Origin: a virus | IMG/VR virus record: IMGVR_UViG_3300012950_000025 | Coordinates: 1 to 23,108 of that record | Reading direction: 5' to 3' (one strand) | Length of the DNA stretch: 23,108 nucleotides | Part shown: in pieces, positions 17,693 to 23,108 of the stretch | How the letters are laid out: each line of letters begins with the position of its first letter | Position numbering within the stretch: position 1 is the stretch's first letter | Notes under the pieces: generated by a model | The model's input: only the letters and a program-made list of their open reading frames with translations | The model's database searches: none | What the model was told of the DNA's origin: nothing | Made by a program: the position numbers and the translations under genes

Positions 17693-19065
17693 TGGCATTA
17701 AATCCATTTTTCACTCAAGGAACTCGTAACGAGCAAGACCTTCTTCAATCTCTCAATAATGAGATGATTAAGATGTATGGTGTTGAATGCTATTATCTTC
17801 CTCGTAAATATTTGACGACTAATACAGTCATTAAAGAAGTAATACAGTCAAAGTTTGATGATGCTTATCCATTAGAAGCATACGTTAACAACTATGATGT
17901 CTATCAGGGTAATGGTACAATACTATCAAAGTTCGGTGTTGAGGTTCAGCAAGATATTAATTTGGTTATTTCTAGAGAGAGATTCAAAACATACATCCAA
18001 CCTCTTATTAGAAATGAAACGGGAATTACGGTATCCACCAGACCGAGGGAAGGGGATATAATCTGGTTCCCATTAGATGATAGGCTATATGAAATTAAAT
18101 TTGTTGAACATGCTAAACCATTCTTCCAATTAAAAGAACTTTATGTCTACGAACTCCAGTGTGAAGTATTCCGTTATGAAGACGAAACGGTTGATACTGG
18201 AGTTGGTCAGATTGATGACGAAACCTCCGACCTTGGATACTCACAAACTCTCACACTTACTGGTATCGGAACAACAGCTACTGCTGTCACCACATTTAGA
18301 GACGGCGGTATTCAGTTCATTGATCTCCTTAATTCTGGAAGCGGATACAGGGCAACCCCCACAGTTGCAATTTCTTCTGCTCCAGGTGGCGGCATTACAG
18401 CTACTGCTGTAGCGATTACAACCAGTATGGTTGGACTTACTACTTCTTATGCTATTGAGAGTATTCGTATAACTGATCCTGGTGCTGGTTATCTATCACC
18501 ACCATCTGTTACATTTGCTGGTGGAGGTGGAACAGGTATTGCTGTAACAGTTGGTATTGCTACTACAGGAACTGTTGGAGTAGTTACGATTACAGACGGT
18601 GGTGCTGGATACTATGGAACTACACCTACAATCACGTTTGCTGCCCCTGGAACAGGTACAACTGCAACTGGGGTATTAGTTGCTACTGGTGGTACTATAC
18701 AGTCTGCTAGAATAGTTAATGCTGGTGCAGGATATACTGATGTACCTACAATTACCATTAGTGATCCAGGGTTGCTTGGTTCTGGTGATTTCTACTTTAA
18801 TGAGGAGGTTACAGGTGGTACCACAGAAACTAAAGCAAGAGTCAAGTCTTGGGATGTCGATACTAAAACCCTTGTGGTTGGTATTGCAACAGGAACATTC
18901 CTCCAAGGAGAATCTATTACTGGTGACGAATCCGGAGCAGTTTACACTCTTGCAGTGGATACTACTGATGATCTAGTGACACCATACGCAGATAATGCTA
19001 CAATACAATCAACGGGTGATGATATTCTTGATTGGACAAGAAAGAACCCATTTGGAGACGCTTAA
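17692..19065 (+). CDS. 14: Neck protein gp14, enlarged by a GxGY repeat domain
   Basis: A 457-residue homologue of T4 gp14 (256 aa). The N-terminal ~170 residues match the family: GVECYYLPRKY (30-40; T4 GVECYYVPREY), a FGVEVQQDINLVIS segment, REGDIIWFPLDDRLYEIKFV and a following PFFQL near 147 (T4 EGDLIYFPMDNSLFEINWV, PFYQL). From about residue 203 to 360 there are four GxGY repeats (NSGSGYRATPTV, DPGAGYLSPPSV, DGGAGYYGTTPT, NAGAGYTDVPTI). A second beta module follows (about 365-425) containing SITGDESGA. The C-terminus ends KNPFGDA, recalling the short SPFDNDF tail of T4 gp14, so the extra ~200 residues appear to sit between the core and a conserved tail. It would assemble with gp13 at the neck; the added domains are presumably displayed on the outside (inference). 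Confidence 0.92.
   Translation: MALNPFFTQGTRNEQDLLQSLNNEMIKMYGVECYYLPRKYLTTNTVIKEVIQSKFDDAYPLEAYVNNYDVYQGNGTILSKFGVEVQQDINLVISRERFKTYIQPLIRNETGITVSTRPREGDIIWFPLDDRLYEIKFVEHAKPFFQLKELYVYELQCEVFRYEDETVDTGVGQIDDETSDLGYSQTLTLTGIGTTATAVTTFRDGGIQFIDLLNSGSGYRATPTVAISSAPGGGITATAVAITTSMVGLTTSYAIESIRITDPGAGYLSPPSVTFAGGGGTGIAVTVGIATTGTVGVVTITDGGAGYYGTTPTITFAAPGTGTTATGVLVATGGTIQSARIVNAGAGYTDVPTITISDPGLLGSGDFYFNEEVTGGTTETKARVKSWDVDTKTLVVGIATGTFLQGESITGDESGAVYTLAVDTTDDLVTPYADNATIQSTGDDILDWTRKNPFGDA
18300..18770 (+). repeat. Four GxGY beta repeats within gp14
   Basis: Four protein-level repeats of about 35-45 residues each follow the form I-x-[NDS]-x-G-x-G-Y-x-x-x-P-[TS]-[VI]-x-[IF]. They are separated by Ala/Thr/Gly-rich linkers. 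The DNA of the repeats is related but not identical (for example GGTGCTGG[AT]TA is reused around the GAGY codons). The same module occurs in gp8 and in both giant proteins. Confidence 0.8.
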
Positions 19066-19332
19066 ATGGAAAAAGAACCTGAATACGGTTATTATGATCC
19101 TGATGGTGGTGCTGAGTGGTTTCCACCCATACACAAAAACCCCCTAGATTCTATGCCAATTGCGACTGATAAATCCGGTAGTAGTTATGCTTCACGTCAT
19201 AAGTCAACACCGGATAATGAGAAAGGTGCTGAAGAAATTGTGACTATGCATGAGAAAATGTATAGGATGGCAACAAAGAATGGTACTACTATTACGATGG
19301 GTGGATCTGAAAATCTGTTAAATAGTAACTAG
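19066..19332 (+). CDS. Hypothetical 88-residue protein between gp14 and gp15
   Basis: This 88-residue protein is not recognised and T4 has no gene at this position. The ATG directly abuts the gp14 stop (TAA at 19063-19065). The N-terminus is acidic and aromatic (EYGYYDPDGGAEWFPPIHKN), the centre is polar (GSSYASRHKSTPDNEKG), and a short amphipathic helix with several methionines follows (EEIVTMHEKMYRMATKNG). No signal peptide, membrane segment or cysteine is visible. It may be a small neck- or tail-end accessory made with gp14 and gp15; this is only a positional inference. The lack of a gap from gp14 supports genuine coding. An alternative is a packaging or assembly cofactor. Confidence 0.75.
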   Translation: MEKEPEYGYYDPDGGAEWFPPIHKNPLDSMPIATDKSGSSYASRHKSTPDNEKGAEEIVTMHEKMYRMATKNGTTITMGGSENLLNSN

Positions 19333-19351
19333 TTAACTCGGTATTTAGTCT

Positions 19352-20398
19352 GTGTTTGAATATTTCTATCATGAGATCCTGAGAAAAACCGTCATTGGTT
19401 TTGGAACCCTTTTTAACAACGTTCAAATCAGAAAGGTGGATGGCACTGGCAAAGGAATCAGTGTTATGAAGGTTCCACTTGCCTATGGTCCAATTCAGAA
19501 ATTTTTGGCAAGAGTTGAACAAACACCAGATTTAAAAGGAGCACCGGCTTTAACACTTCCTAGGTTATCATTTGAATTTACTGGATTAAGTTATGATCCA
19601 TCTAGAAAGGTAACTCAAACACAAACTTTTTTAACTGCTCCTACAAGCGACAAGACACAGGCACGACAGGTTTATATGCCAGTGCCATATAATATGACGT
19701 TTGAATTGAATGCGCTTACTAAAATAAATGATGATGCATTACAGATAGTAGAACAGATATTACCTTACTTCCAACCTTCTTATAATTTAAACATTAATTT
19801 ACTCTCATCCATCGGTGAAAAGAGAGACGTACCCATTGTTTTAGATAGCGTTTCTTTCACTGATGATTATGAGGGAGATTTCTCAGAACGTCGAGCATTA
19901 GTTTATACACTTACATTTACTGCCAAGACATACCTCTTTGGCCCTATTCCTTCTGCTTCTACTGGATTAATCAAGAAAGCAACTATTGATTACAGTACAA
20001 GGAAAGGTAAGGACTTTAGAAGAGAAGTTCGCTACAGTGTTACACCACGTGCTATTAAGGATTACACTAATGATGGTACAACATATTTGGCAGAAACCCT
20101 TGATACTACAGAGACTCTTGTTACTGTAGCAGATGCATCTTCACTCAGTGTGAAGGATCATATCTATGTTGGTACTGAGAATATCAAAATCACAGAGATT
20201 GATGGCAATAACCTTGTTGTTCTTCGTGGACAAGAGGGAACCACTGCTGCAGAACATGTCAATGGTGCTACAGTAGATCTTATTACTACTGCTGATGATG
20301 CACTTATTGATATGGGTGATGATTTTGGTTTCAATGAAACAACTTCATTCTTCCAGGACTTTAAGCAGTATAGTCCATCTCAAGATAAGGATGTTTAA
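19352..20398 (+). CDS. 15: Tail sheath stabiliser and completion protein gp15, GTG start
   Basis: A 348-residue homologue of T4 gp15 (272 aa), which caps the finished tail tube and sheath and binds the neck. Signatures: the N-terminus FEYFYHEILRKTVIGFGTLF with NVQIRK (T4 MFGYFYNSSFRR, LFSNIQIK), the segment QIVEQILPYFQP at residues 131-142, which as I recall T4 gp15 is identical there, and a KRDVPIVLDSVSFTDDYEGD segment. The start is GTG at 19352. An in-frame TAG at 19346-19348 rules out anything longer, and the family N-terminus begins exactly at this codon. Residues about 243-312 hold an added module (DHIYVGTENIKITEIDG, then RGQEGTTAAEHVNGATV) also present in both giant proteins, followed by an acidic tail. 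The module lies in the C-terminal region, where T4 gp15 has a proline-rich tail. Confidence 0.93.
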   Translation: MFEYFYHEILRKTVIGFGTLFNNVQIRKVDGTGKGISVMKVPLAYGPIQKFLARVEQTPDLKGAPALTLPRLSFEFTGLSYDPSRKVTQTQTFLTAPTSDKTQARQVYMPVPYNMTFELNALTKINDDALQIVEQILPYFQPSYNLNINLLSSIGEKRDVPIVLDSVSFTDDYEGDFSERRALVYTLTFTAKTYLFGPIPSASTGLIKKATIDYSTRKGKDFRREVRYSVTPRAIKDYTNDGTTYLAETLDTTETLVTVADASSLSVKDHIYVGTENIKITEIDGNNLVVLRGQEGTTAAEHVNGATVDLITTADDALIDMGDDFGFNETTSFFQDFKQYSPSQDKDV

Positions 20399-20400
20399 TT

Positions 20401-20820
20401 ATGGCAGACTTTACTGAATTAGAAAAAACGTTCGATGTAGCAAGTGAAGTTGTTGCAGATGTTAAGAAGGTTGGTATCCAAAAACCACCCCTAGAAAGGG
20501 ATAAGACGGATATCAGAAATGACTACGAATATACAAGAGGCAATTTATATTCTATCATTGAGAAAGGACAAGAAGCAATTAATGGAATTCTTGAACTTGC
20601 TCAAGAGAGCGAAATGCCAAGAGCGTACGAAGTTGCCGGACAACTCGTCAAATCAGTCTCAGATGCCACCGATAAATTGATGGATCTGCAGAAGAAACTT
20701 AAAGATGTTGAAGAGGAGAAAGAAAGGTCTCCAACGAATGTAACAAATGCTTTGTTTGTTGGTTCAACTAATGAATTAGCAAAGATGCTAAAAGATGCTA
20801 CTAAGGCTCAAAATAAATAA
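20401..20820 (+). CDS. 16: Terminase small subunit gp16
   Basis: A 139-residue homologue of T4 gp16 (164 aa), the ring-forming DNA-recognition subunit that starts packaging and stimulates the gp17 motor. Its layout matches: NDYEYTRGNLYSIIEKGQEA near residues 40-59 (T4 DDYGVVRRNMHF), a long helical core with EMPRAYEVAGQLVKSVSD (T4 DSPRHMEVFATLMGQM), a coiled-coil LMDLQKKLKDVEEEKE, and a C-terminal NALFVGSTNELAKML (T4 NATVFMGSPTELMDEI). It is slightly shorter than T4 gp16 at both ends. It starts 2 bases after the gp15 stop. In T4, gp16 is followed by gp17; here at least three other genes come first. Confidence 0.92.
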   Translation: MADFTELEKTFDVASEVVADVKKVGIQKPPLERDKTDIRNDYEYTRGNLYSIIEKGQEAINGILELAQESEMPRAYEVAGQLVKSVSDATDKLMDLQKKLKDVEEEKERSPTNVTNALFVGSTNELAKMLKDATKAQNK

Positions 20821-20824
20821 AGAT

Positions 20825-22486
20825 ATGGTAAGCAAAACTCCGATTGTTGATCTCCCGTCAATAGACGAGTTTATTGTTGAGCCTGAAGGATTACCTTCTG
20901 TATCTCAATTTTTACCTGAAGAGATAGAAGAAGTTGAAGAAGAAATACAAACTATTGAGGATGCCGATGGTAATGCCTTTTTAGAAGTAGAAGATATTAT
21001 TAAAGCACCTGAATGGGGTGAATTGGTAAGAATGGTTAATGATGTCCGTAAGGATATACCAGAGATACCAGAAGTTAAAGATTATGCTCCAGAATTAGAA
21101 GAGTTATCTGCTACTATTCAGCAGATAAAAGAGGAGATACCAGTAGTACCAGAGATTAGGTATTATGAAGATGAGTTACAAACATTACGAGAGTCAATTA
21201 GTAAAGTTGAAGACTCTATCCCTTCTTTACCAACTTGGATTCACAAAGTCACCGAAGTCCCTGATTTTGCTTGGGTTGGAAAAGGATTCAATGTTATCGA
21301 TGAAGATTTTAGGTCTGTAAGAGATACAATATCTACTCTTGCAACAAGAGTAACTCATGAATTAGAAAGAATAAATGAGGAAACAGATACTAAACAGTTT
21401 GAGACAAAGACTGATTTTAAGACTATTCATGAAAGAGTTGATACTGTAAGAAAAGATATCTTTAAGCAACTTAGGGAACAGTCTACTGTTATCTGGAATC
21501 TTCAGAAGAAACTTAAATCAAATCAGAAAGAATTTGAGATAACCTTTAATGATAAAGTTGGAGAAAGGTTTGATGCTTTTAGTGAGGTAACAAAGAAAAC
21601 TGTAGAGAATCTACAAGAATCATTTGTTGAATCTACAGATAATCTTGCTAAGCATATGGATAAGGAGGTCAATTCTCTTTCAGAGAGAATTAAGACTTTA
21701 CCTAAACCAAAGTATTATGAAGAAGATTTAAAGAATATTAGAAAAGAACTTAAGGATTTAACTGAGTTAAAAGCTCTTGTATATGATATAAAATTAAAAC
21801 AACATGATATACAAGAAGGACTTTTAAATATTCCACCAGATGTTGACAATTCAGATCCATTAACACCTTTGGATCAAAAGTTTGCTACTCATGAAGATCT
21901 AGCAAAACATTACAGACTTTTTATTAATAGGATACAAACTCAACTTTCTACTCTAGGTGGTGGAGGTGCTGTACGTTTTGATGATCTAGAAGACGTTGGT
22001 ATTGGAACTTATACCAAGTATAGTACTACTGCTGCTAATCCAGGTATCAATACAGGTACAGTATTGATATATGACTCTAATTTAAAAATTGTTGGTATTG
22101 CTAGTACCGCATTAACTACAGATGCAGAGACTTTAGATCAGACATTGAAGCAGGGTAATACCACTGGAATGGGTATGAGTATGAGTGGTATTGTTACTTT
22201 TAGCAATACTACTGAATCACATGATTGGGATAATGGTTCTGTATTATTCAGTGGTGGTGTTGGTATAGCAAAGAGTTTACATGTTAAGGGTAATATATCA
22301 GCGGCAGGAACTATTACATATGAAGATGTAACAAACGTTGATTCTATCGGTATTATAACAGCCAATAGTGGTATAAATGTTTCTGGTGTGGTTACTGCAA
22401 TTGCAGGCGCAGCAGTAACTTACTATGGTGACGGTTCTAATTTGACAGGTAAAGCATCTATCGGAATGGTGCTGGCATTAGGATGA
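20825..22486 (+). CDS. Coiled-coil fibre-like virion protein between small terminase and the gp17 region
   Basis: A 553-residue protein from the ATG at 20825. An in-frame ATG at 20795 would add ten residues but overlap gp16 by 26 bases. The N-terminus is acidic (EEIEEVEEEIQTIED). Two adjacent 27-residue repeats follow at 78-131 (starting IPEIPEV and IPVVPEIRYYED), with a related copy near 290 (LPKPKYYEEDLKNIRKEL). Most of residues 80-370 is charged, heptad-rich and probably coiled coil. A glycine hinge (LGGGGA, about 377) leads to RFDDLEDVGIG and a beta-rich C-terminal third containing SVLFSGGVGIAKSLHV, SIGIITANSGINVSGV and TYYGDGSNLTG, motifs I associate with marine phage fibre and structural proteins. 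The overall plan, long trimer-like stalk plus beta tip, is that of a fibre or whisker. It ends in an ATGA overlap with the next gene. The virion role is likely; its exact location is unknown. Confidence 0.82.
   Translation: MVSKTPIVDLPSIDEFIVEPEGLPSVSQFLPEEIEEVEEEIQTIEDADGNAFLEVEDIIKAPEWGELVRMVNDVRKDIPEIPEVKDYAPELEELSATIQQIKEEIPVVPEIRYYEDELQTLRESISKVEDSIPSLPTWIHKVTEVPDFAWVGKGFNVIDEDFRSVRDTISTLATRVTHELERINEETDTKQFETKTDFKTIHERVDTVRKDIFKQLREQSTVIWNLQKKLKSNQKEFEITFNDKVGERFDAFSEVTKKTVENLQESFVESTDNLAKHMDKEVNSLSERIKTLPKPKYYEEDLKNIRKELKDLTELKALVYDIKLKQHDIQEGLLNIPPDVDNSDPLTPLDQKFATHEDLAKHYRLFINRIQTQLSTLGGGGAVRFDDLEDVGIGTYTKYSTTAANPGINTGTVLIYDSNLKIVGIASTALTTDAETLDQTLKQGNTTGMGMSMSGIVTFSNTTESHDWDNGSVLFSGGVGIAKSLHVKGNISAAGTITYEDVTNVDSIGIITANSGINVSGVVTAIAGAAVTYYGDGSNLTGKASIGMVLALG
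21056..21217 (+). repeat. Tandem 27-residue repeats in the fibre-like protein
   Basis: Two adjacent 27-codon units, residues 78-104 and 105-131, share the form I-P-x-[IV]-P-E-[VI]-[KR]-x-Y-x-x-[ED]-L-x-x-L-x-x-x-I. A third IP-x-[LV]-P start follows at residue 132, and a distant copy lies near residue 290. The Pro-rich start followed by a Tyr and a heptad stretch suggests short helices joined by proline elbows. Confidence 0.65.
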
Positions 22487-22824
22487 AGACCTTTAAGCAG
22501 TTTATATCAGAAACTCCTAGTATGTCTGGTCCGGTAGTACCAGATAATCCTTCCATGGCAGGGTATGTGCCAAAATTATTTCCACATGATATCACTCCTT
22601 TAGATCAAGGTTTTCAGGGACCAGGAGAGACGGGACAAGATAGATATAATAGATTTTTTGGAGTTATACCTGTTGAAAGAATGACTCTTAAAACTAAACT
22701 TGACGGGAATGATTCTATTGATCAGATGGTACAAGCATCAAAAGAATTTGTTAGTGTACAAGATAGTAGAAGTGCTGCAATAAGGTATAAACAATTCAGA
22801 CAGAACTTAATAGGTGATAAATAG
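22483..22824 (+). CDS. Small protein with a T4-type capsid-targeting N-terminal peptide
   Basis: A 113-residue protein starting in the ATGA overlap with the fibre-like gene. The first ten residues, MKTFKQFISE, closely match the capsid-targeting sequence of T4 internal head proteins IPI and IPIII (MKTYQEFIAE): same length, Lys-Thr-aromatic start, F-I and final Glu. I-S-E also fits the (L/I)-x-E rule of the T4 prohead protease gp21, which would leave a mature protein of 103 residues starting TPSMSG. The rest is polar: SMSGPVVPDNPSMAGYVPKL, a Gly-rich GFQGPGETGQDRYNRFFGV, then a Lys/Arg-rich helix ending RYKQFRQNLIGDK. No enzyme motif is seen. I infer an internal head protein packaged with the scaffold. 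An alternative is a structural protein whose N-terminus resembles the signal by chance. Confidence 0.82.
   Translation: MKTFKQFISETPSMSGPVVPDNPSMAGYVPKLFPHDITPLDQGFQGPGETGQDRYNRFFGVIPVERMTLKTKLDGNDSIDQMVQASKEFVSVQDSRSAAIRYKQFRQNLIGDK
22816..22823 (+). promoter_or_regulatory. Candidate T4-type late promoter before the membrane-protein gene
   Basis: GATAAATA, one mismatch from TATAAATA, overlaps the TAG stop of the preceding gene and ends 21 bases before the next ATG. It is the same octamer found before gp13. A chance match in A+T-rich DNA is possible. Confidence 0.35.
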
Positions 22825-22844
22825 AATGACTTGCTGTAAATTCT

Positions 22845-23108
22845 ATGCCCGAAGAAGTTAAAGAAGAACTTCAAGAGGAAGAGAAAAAGAAAGGTGCTCT
22901 TAGCAAACTAAAAGATGCTATACTACCAGATGCAGCTGAACAAGCTGCTATAATATCAACATTCGTCAGACTTGGCGTGTTGGTATGGTCCGGCGGAATT
23001 TTGACTTTAAATTACGTTGCCATACCTGGCGTTCCTCAGCAGAAAATTGATCCGACATTTATAGCTTCGGTTTTTACAGGAGTTTTAGCTAGCTTCGGAA
23101 TTCAGACA
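22845..23108 (+). CDS. Small membrane protein, 3'-truncated by window end
   Basis: ATG at 22845 opens a frame of 88 codons that runs off the window without a stop. The N-terminus is strongly charged (MPEEVKEELQEEEKKKG), followed by LSKLKDAILPDAAEQAA. Two hydrophobic segments come next: TFVRLGVLVWSGGILTLNYV (about residues 41-60) and FIASVFTGVLASFGI (about 72-86), joined by a short AIPGVPQQKIDPT loop, so a two-span hairpin membrane protein is predicted. It follows the small targeting-peptide gene by 20 bases; no strong ribosome-binding site is visible, and a candidate late promoter precedes it. The length, charged tail and paired spans would suit a holin or another inner-membrane late protein, but no family could be assigned. 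The charged end lies at the N-terminus, whereas many holins carry it at the C-terminus. Confidence 0.75.
   Translation, partial: MPEEVKEELQEEEKKKGALSKLKDAILPDAAEQAAIISTFVRLGVLVWSGGILTLNYVAIPGVPQQKIDPTFIASVFTGVLASFGIQT

Noticed and set aside
18143-18412. 89-codon + strand frame inside gp14
   Set aside because: It overlaps the conserved gp14 frame and the GxGY repeats. Its Leu/Ser-rich product is typical of an out-of-frame reading of Gly/Thr/Val codons.
18300-18770. DNA-level tandem repeat or CRISPR-like array in the gp14 repeat region
   Set aside because: Units vary in length and base sequence, there are no constant repeats with unique spacers, and the reading frame of gp14 is unbroken. It is a protein-domain repeat.
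20812-20819. AATAAATA as a late promoter for the fibre-like gene
   Set aside because: It ends only 5 bases before the ATG, leaving essentially no leader. It is more likely the Asn-Lys-stop end of gp16 in A+T-rich DNA.
20795-20824. Upstream in-frame ATG extending the fibre-like protein by ten residues
   Set aside because: It would overlap the conserved C-terminus of gp16 by 26 bases, and MLLRLKINKD looks like a frame-shifted reading of gp16. The ATG at 20825 is the simpler start.
22845-23108. Firm holin assignment for the last gene
   Set aside because: Only topology supports it. There is no family motif I can name, the charged segment is N-terminal, and the C-terminus is outside the window.
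1-23108. Mobile element, attachment site, tRNA gene or host-derived metabolic gene
   Set aside because: No transposase, integrase, terminal inverted repeats, cloverleaf-like sequence or photosynthesis-type protein was seen; essentially all bases are in structural or packaging genes.

Overview
This window is part of the late structural gene block of a T4-like contractile-tailed phage (myovirus). It most resembles the T4-like phages of marine picocyanobacteria (Synechococcus/Prochlorococcus), but a related marine T4-like phage on another host cannot be excluded from sequence alone. The evidence is recognisable T4 gp8, gp13, gp14, gp15 and gp16 homologues in T4 order, all on the + strand. Genes are packed with overlaps or gaps of about 25 bases or less. 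Base composition is A+T rich (roughly 35-40% G+C by eye). No tRNA, CRISPR, integrase, transposase or metabolic gene was recognised.

Layout: (1) 1-6999, the C-terminal 2,332 residues of a giant beta-rich structural protein cut by the window edge, lying where T4 has gp7. (2) 7020-8585, baseplate wedge gp8. (3) 8589-16259, a second giant (2,556 aa) with a DUF4815-type phage structural core, lying where T4 has gp9-gp12 and wac. (4) 16256-16817, two small overlapping genes, one coiled-coil-like and one resembling a small beta-sandwich virion protein. (5) 16841-19065, neck proteins gp13 and gp14. (6) 19066-19332, a small unrecognised gene. (7) 19352-20398, tail completion protein gp15. (8) 20401-20820, small terminase gp16. 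(9) 20825-22486, a long coiled-coil/fibre-like protein. (10) 22483-22824, a small protein whose first ten residues look like the T4 capsid-targeting and gp21-cleavage peptide. (11) 22845 to the window end, a membrane protein cut by the edge. Large terminase gp17 would be expected further downstream.

Together the genes supply the baseplate periphery, the head-to-tail connector (gp13/gp14), the tail terminator (gp15) and the first packaging component (gp16). Translational coupling is likely at the 16256, 16443, 17692 and 22483 starts, which overlap the preceding stop. Motifs resembling the T4-type late promoter (TATAAATA) sit on the stop codons before gp8, gp13 and the last gene.

The most striking signal is protein-level modularity. 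A handful of short beta modules recur across proteins that have no common ancestry in T4: the two giants, gp8, gp14 and gp15. These modules explain much of why gp8, gp14 and gp15 are longer than their T4 counterparts. I found no defence system or other clearly new enzymatic system. The modular decoration and the putative head-targeting peptide are the best leads.
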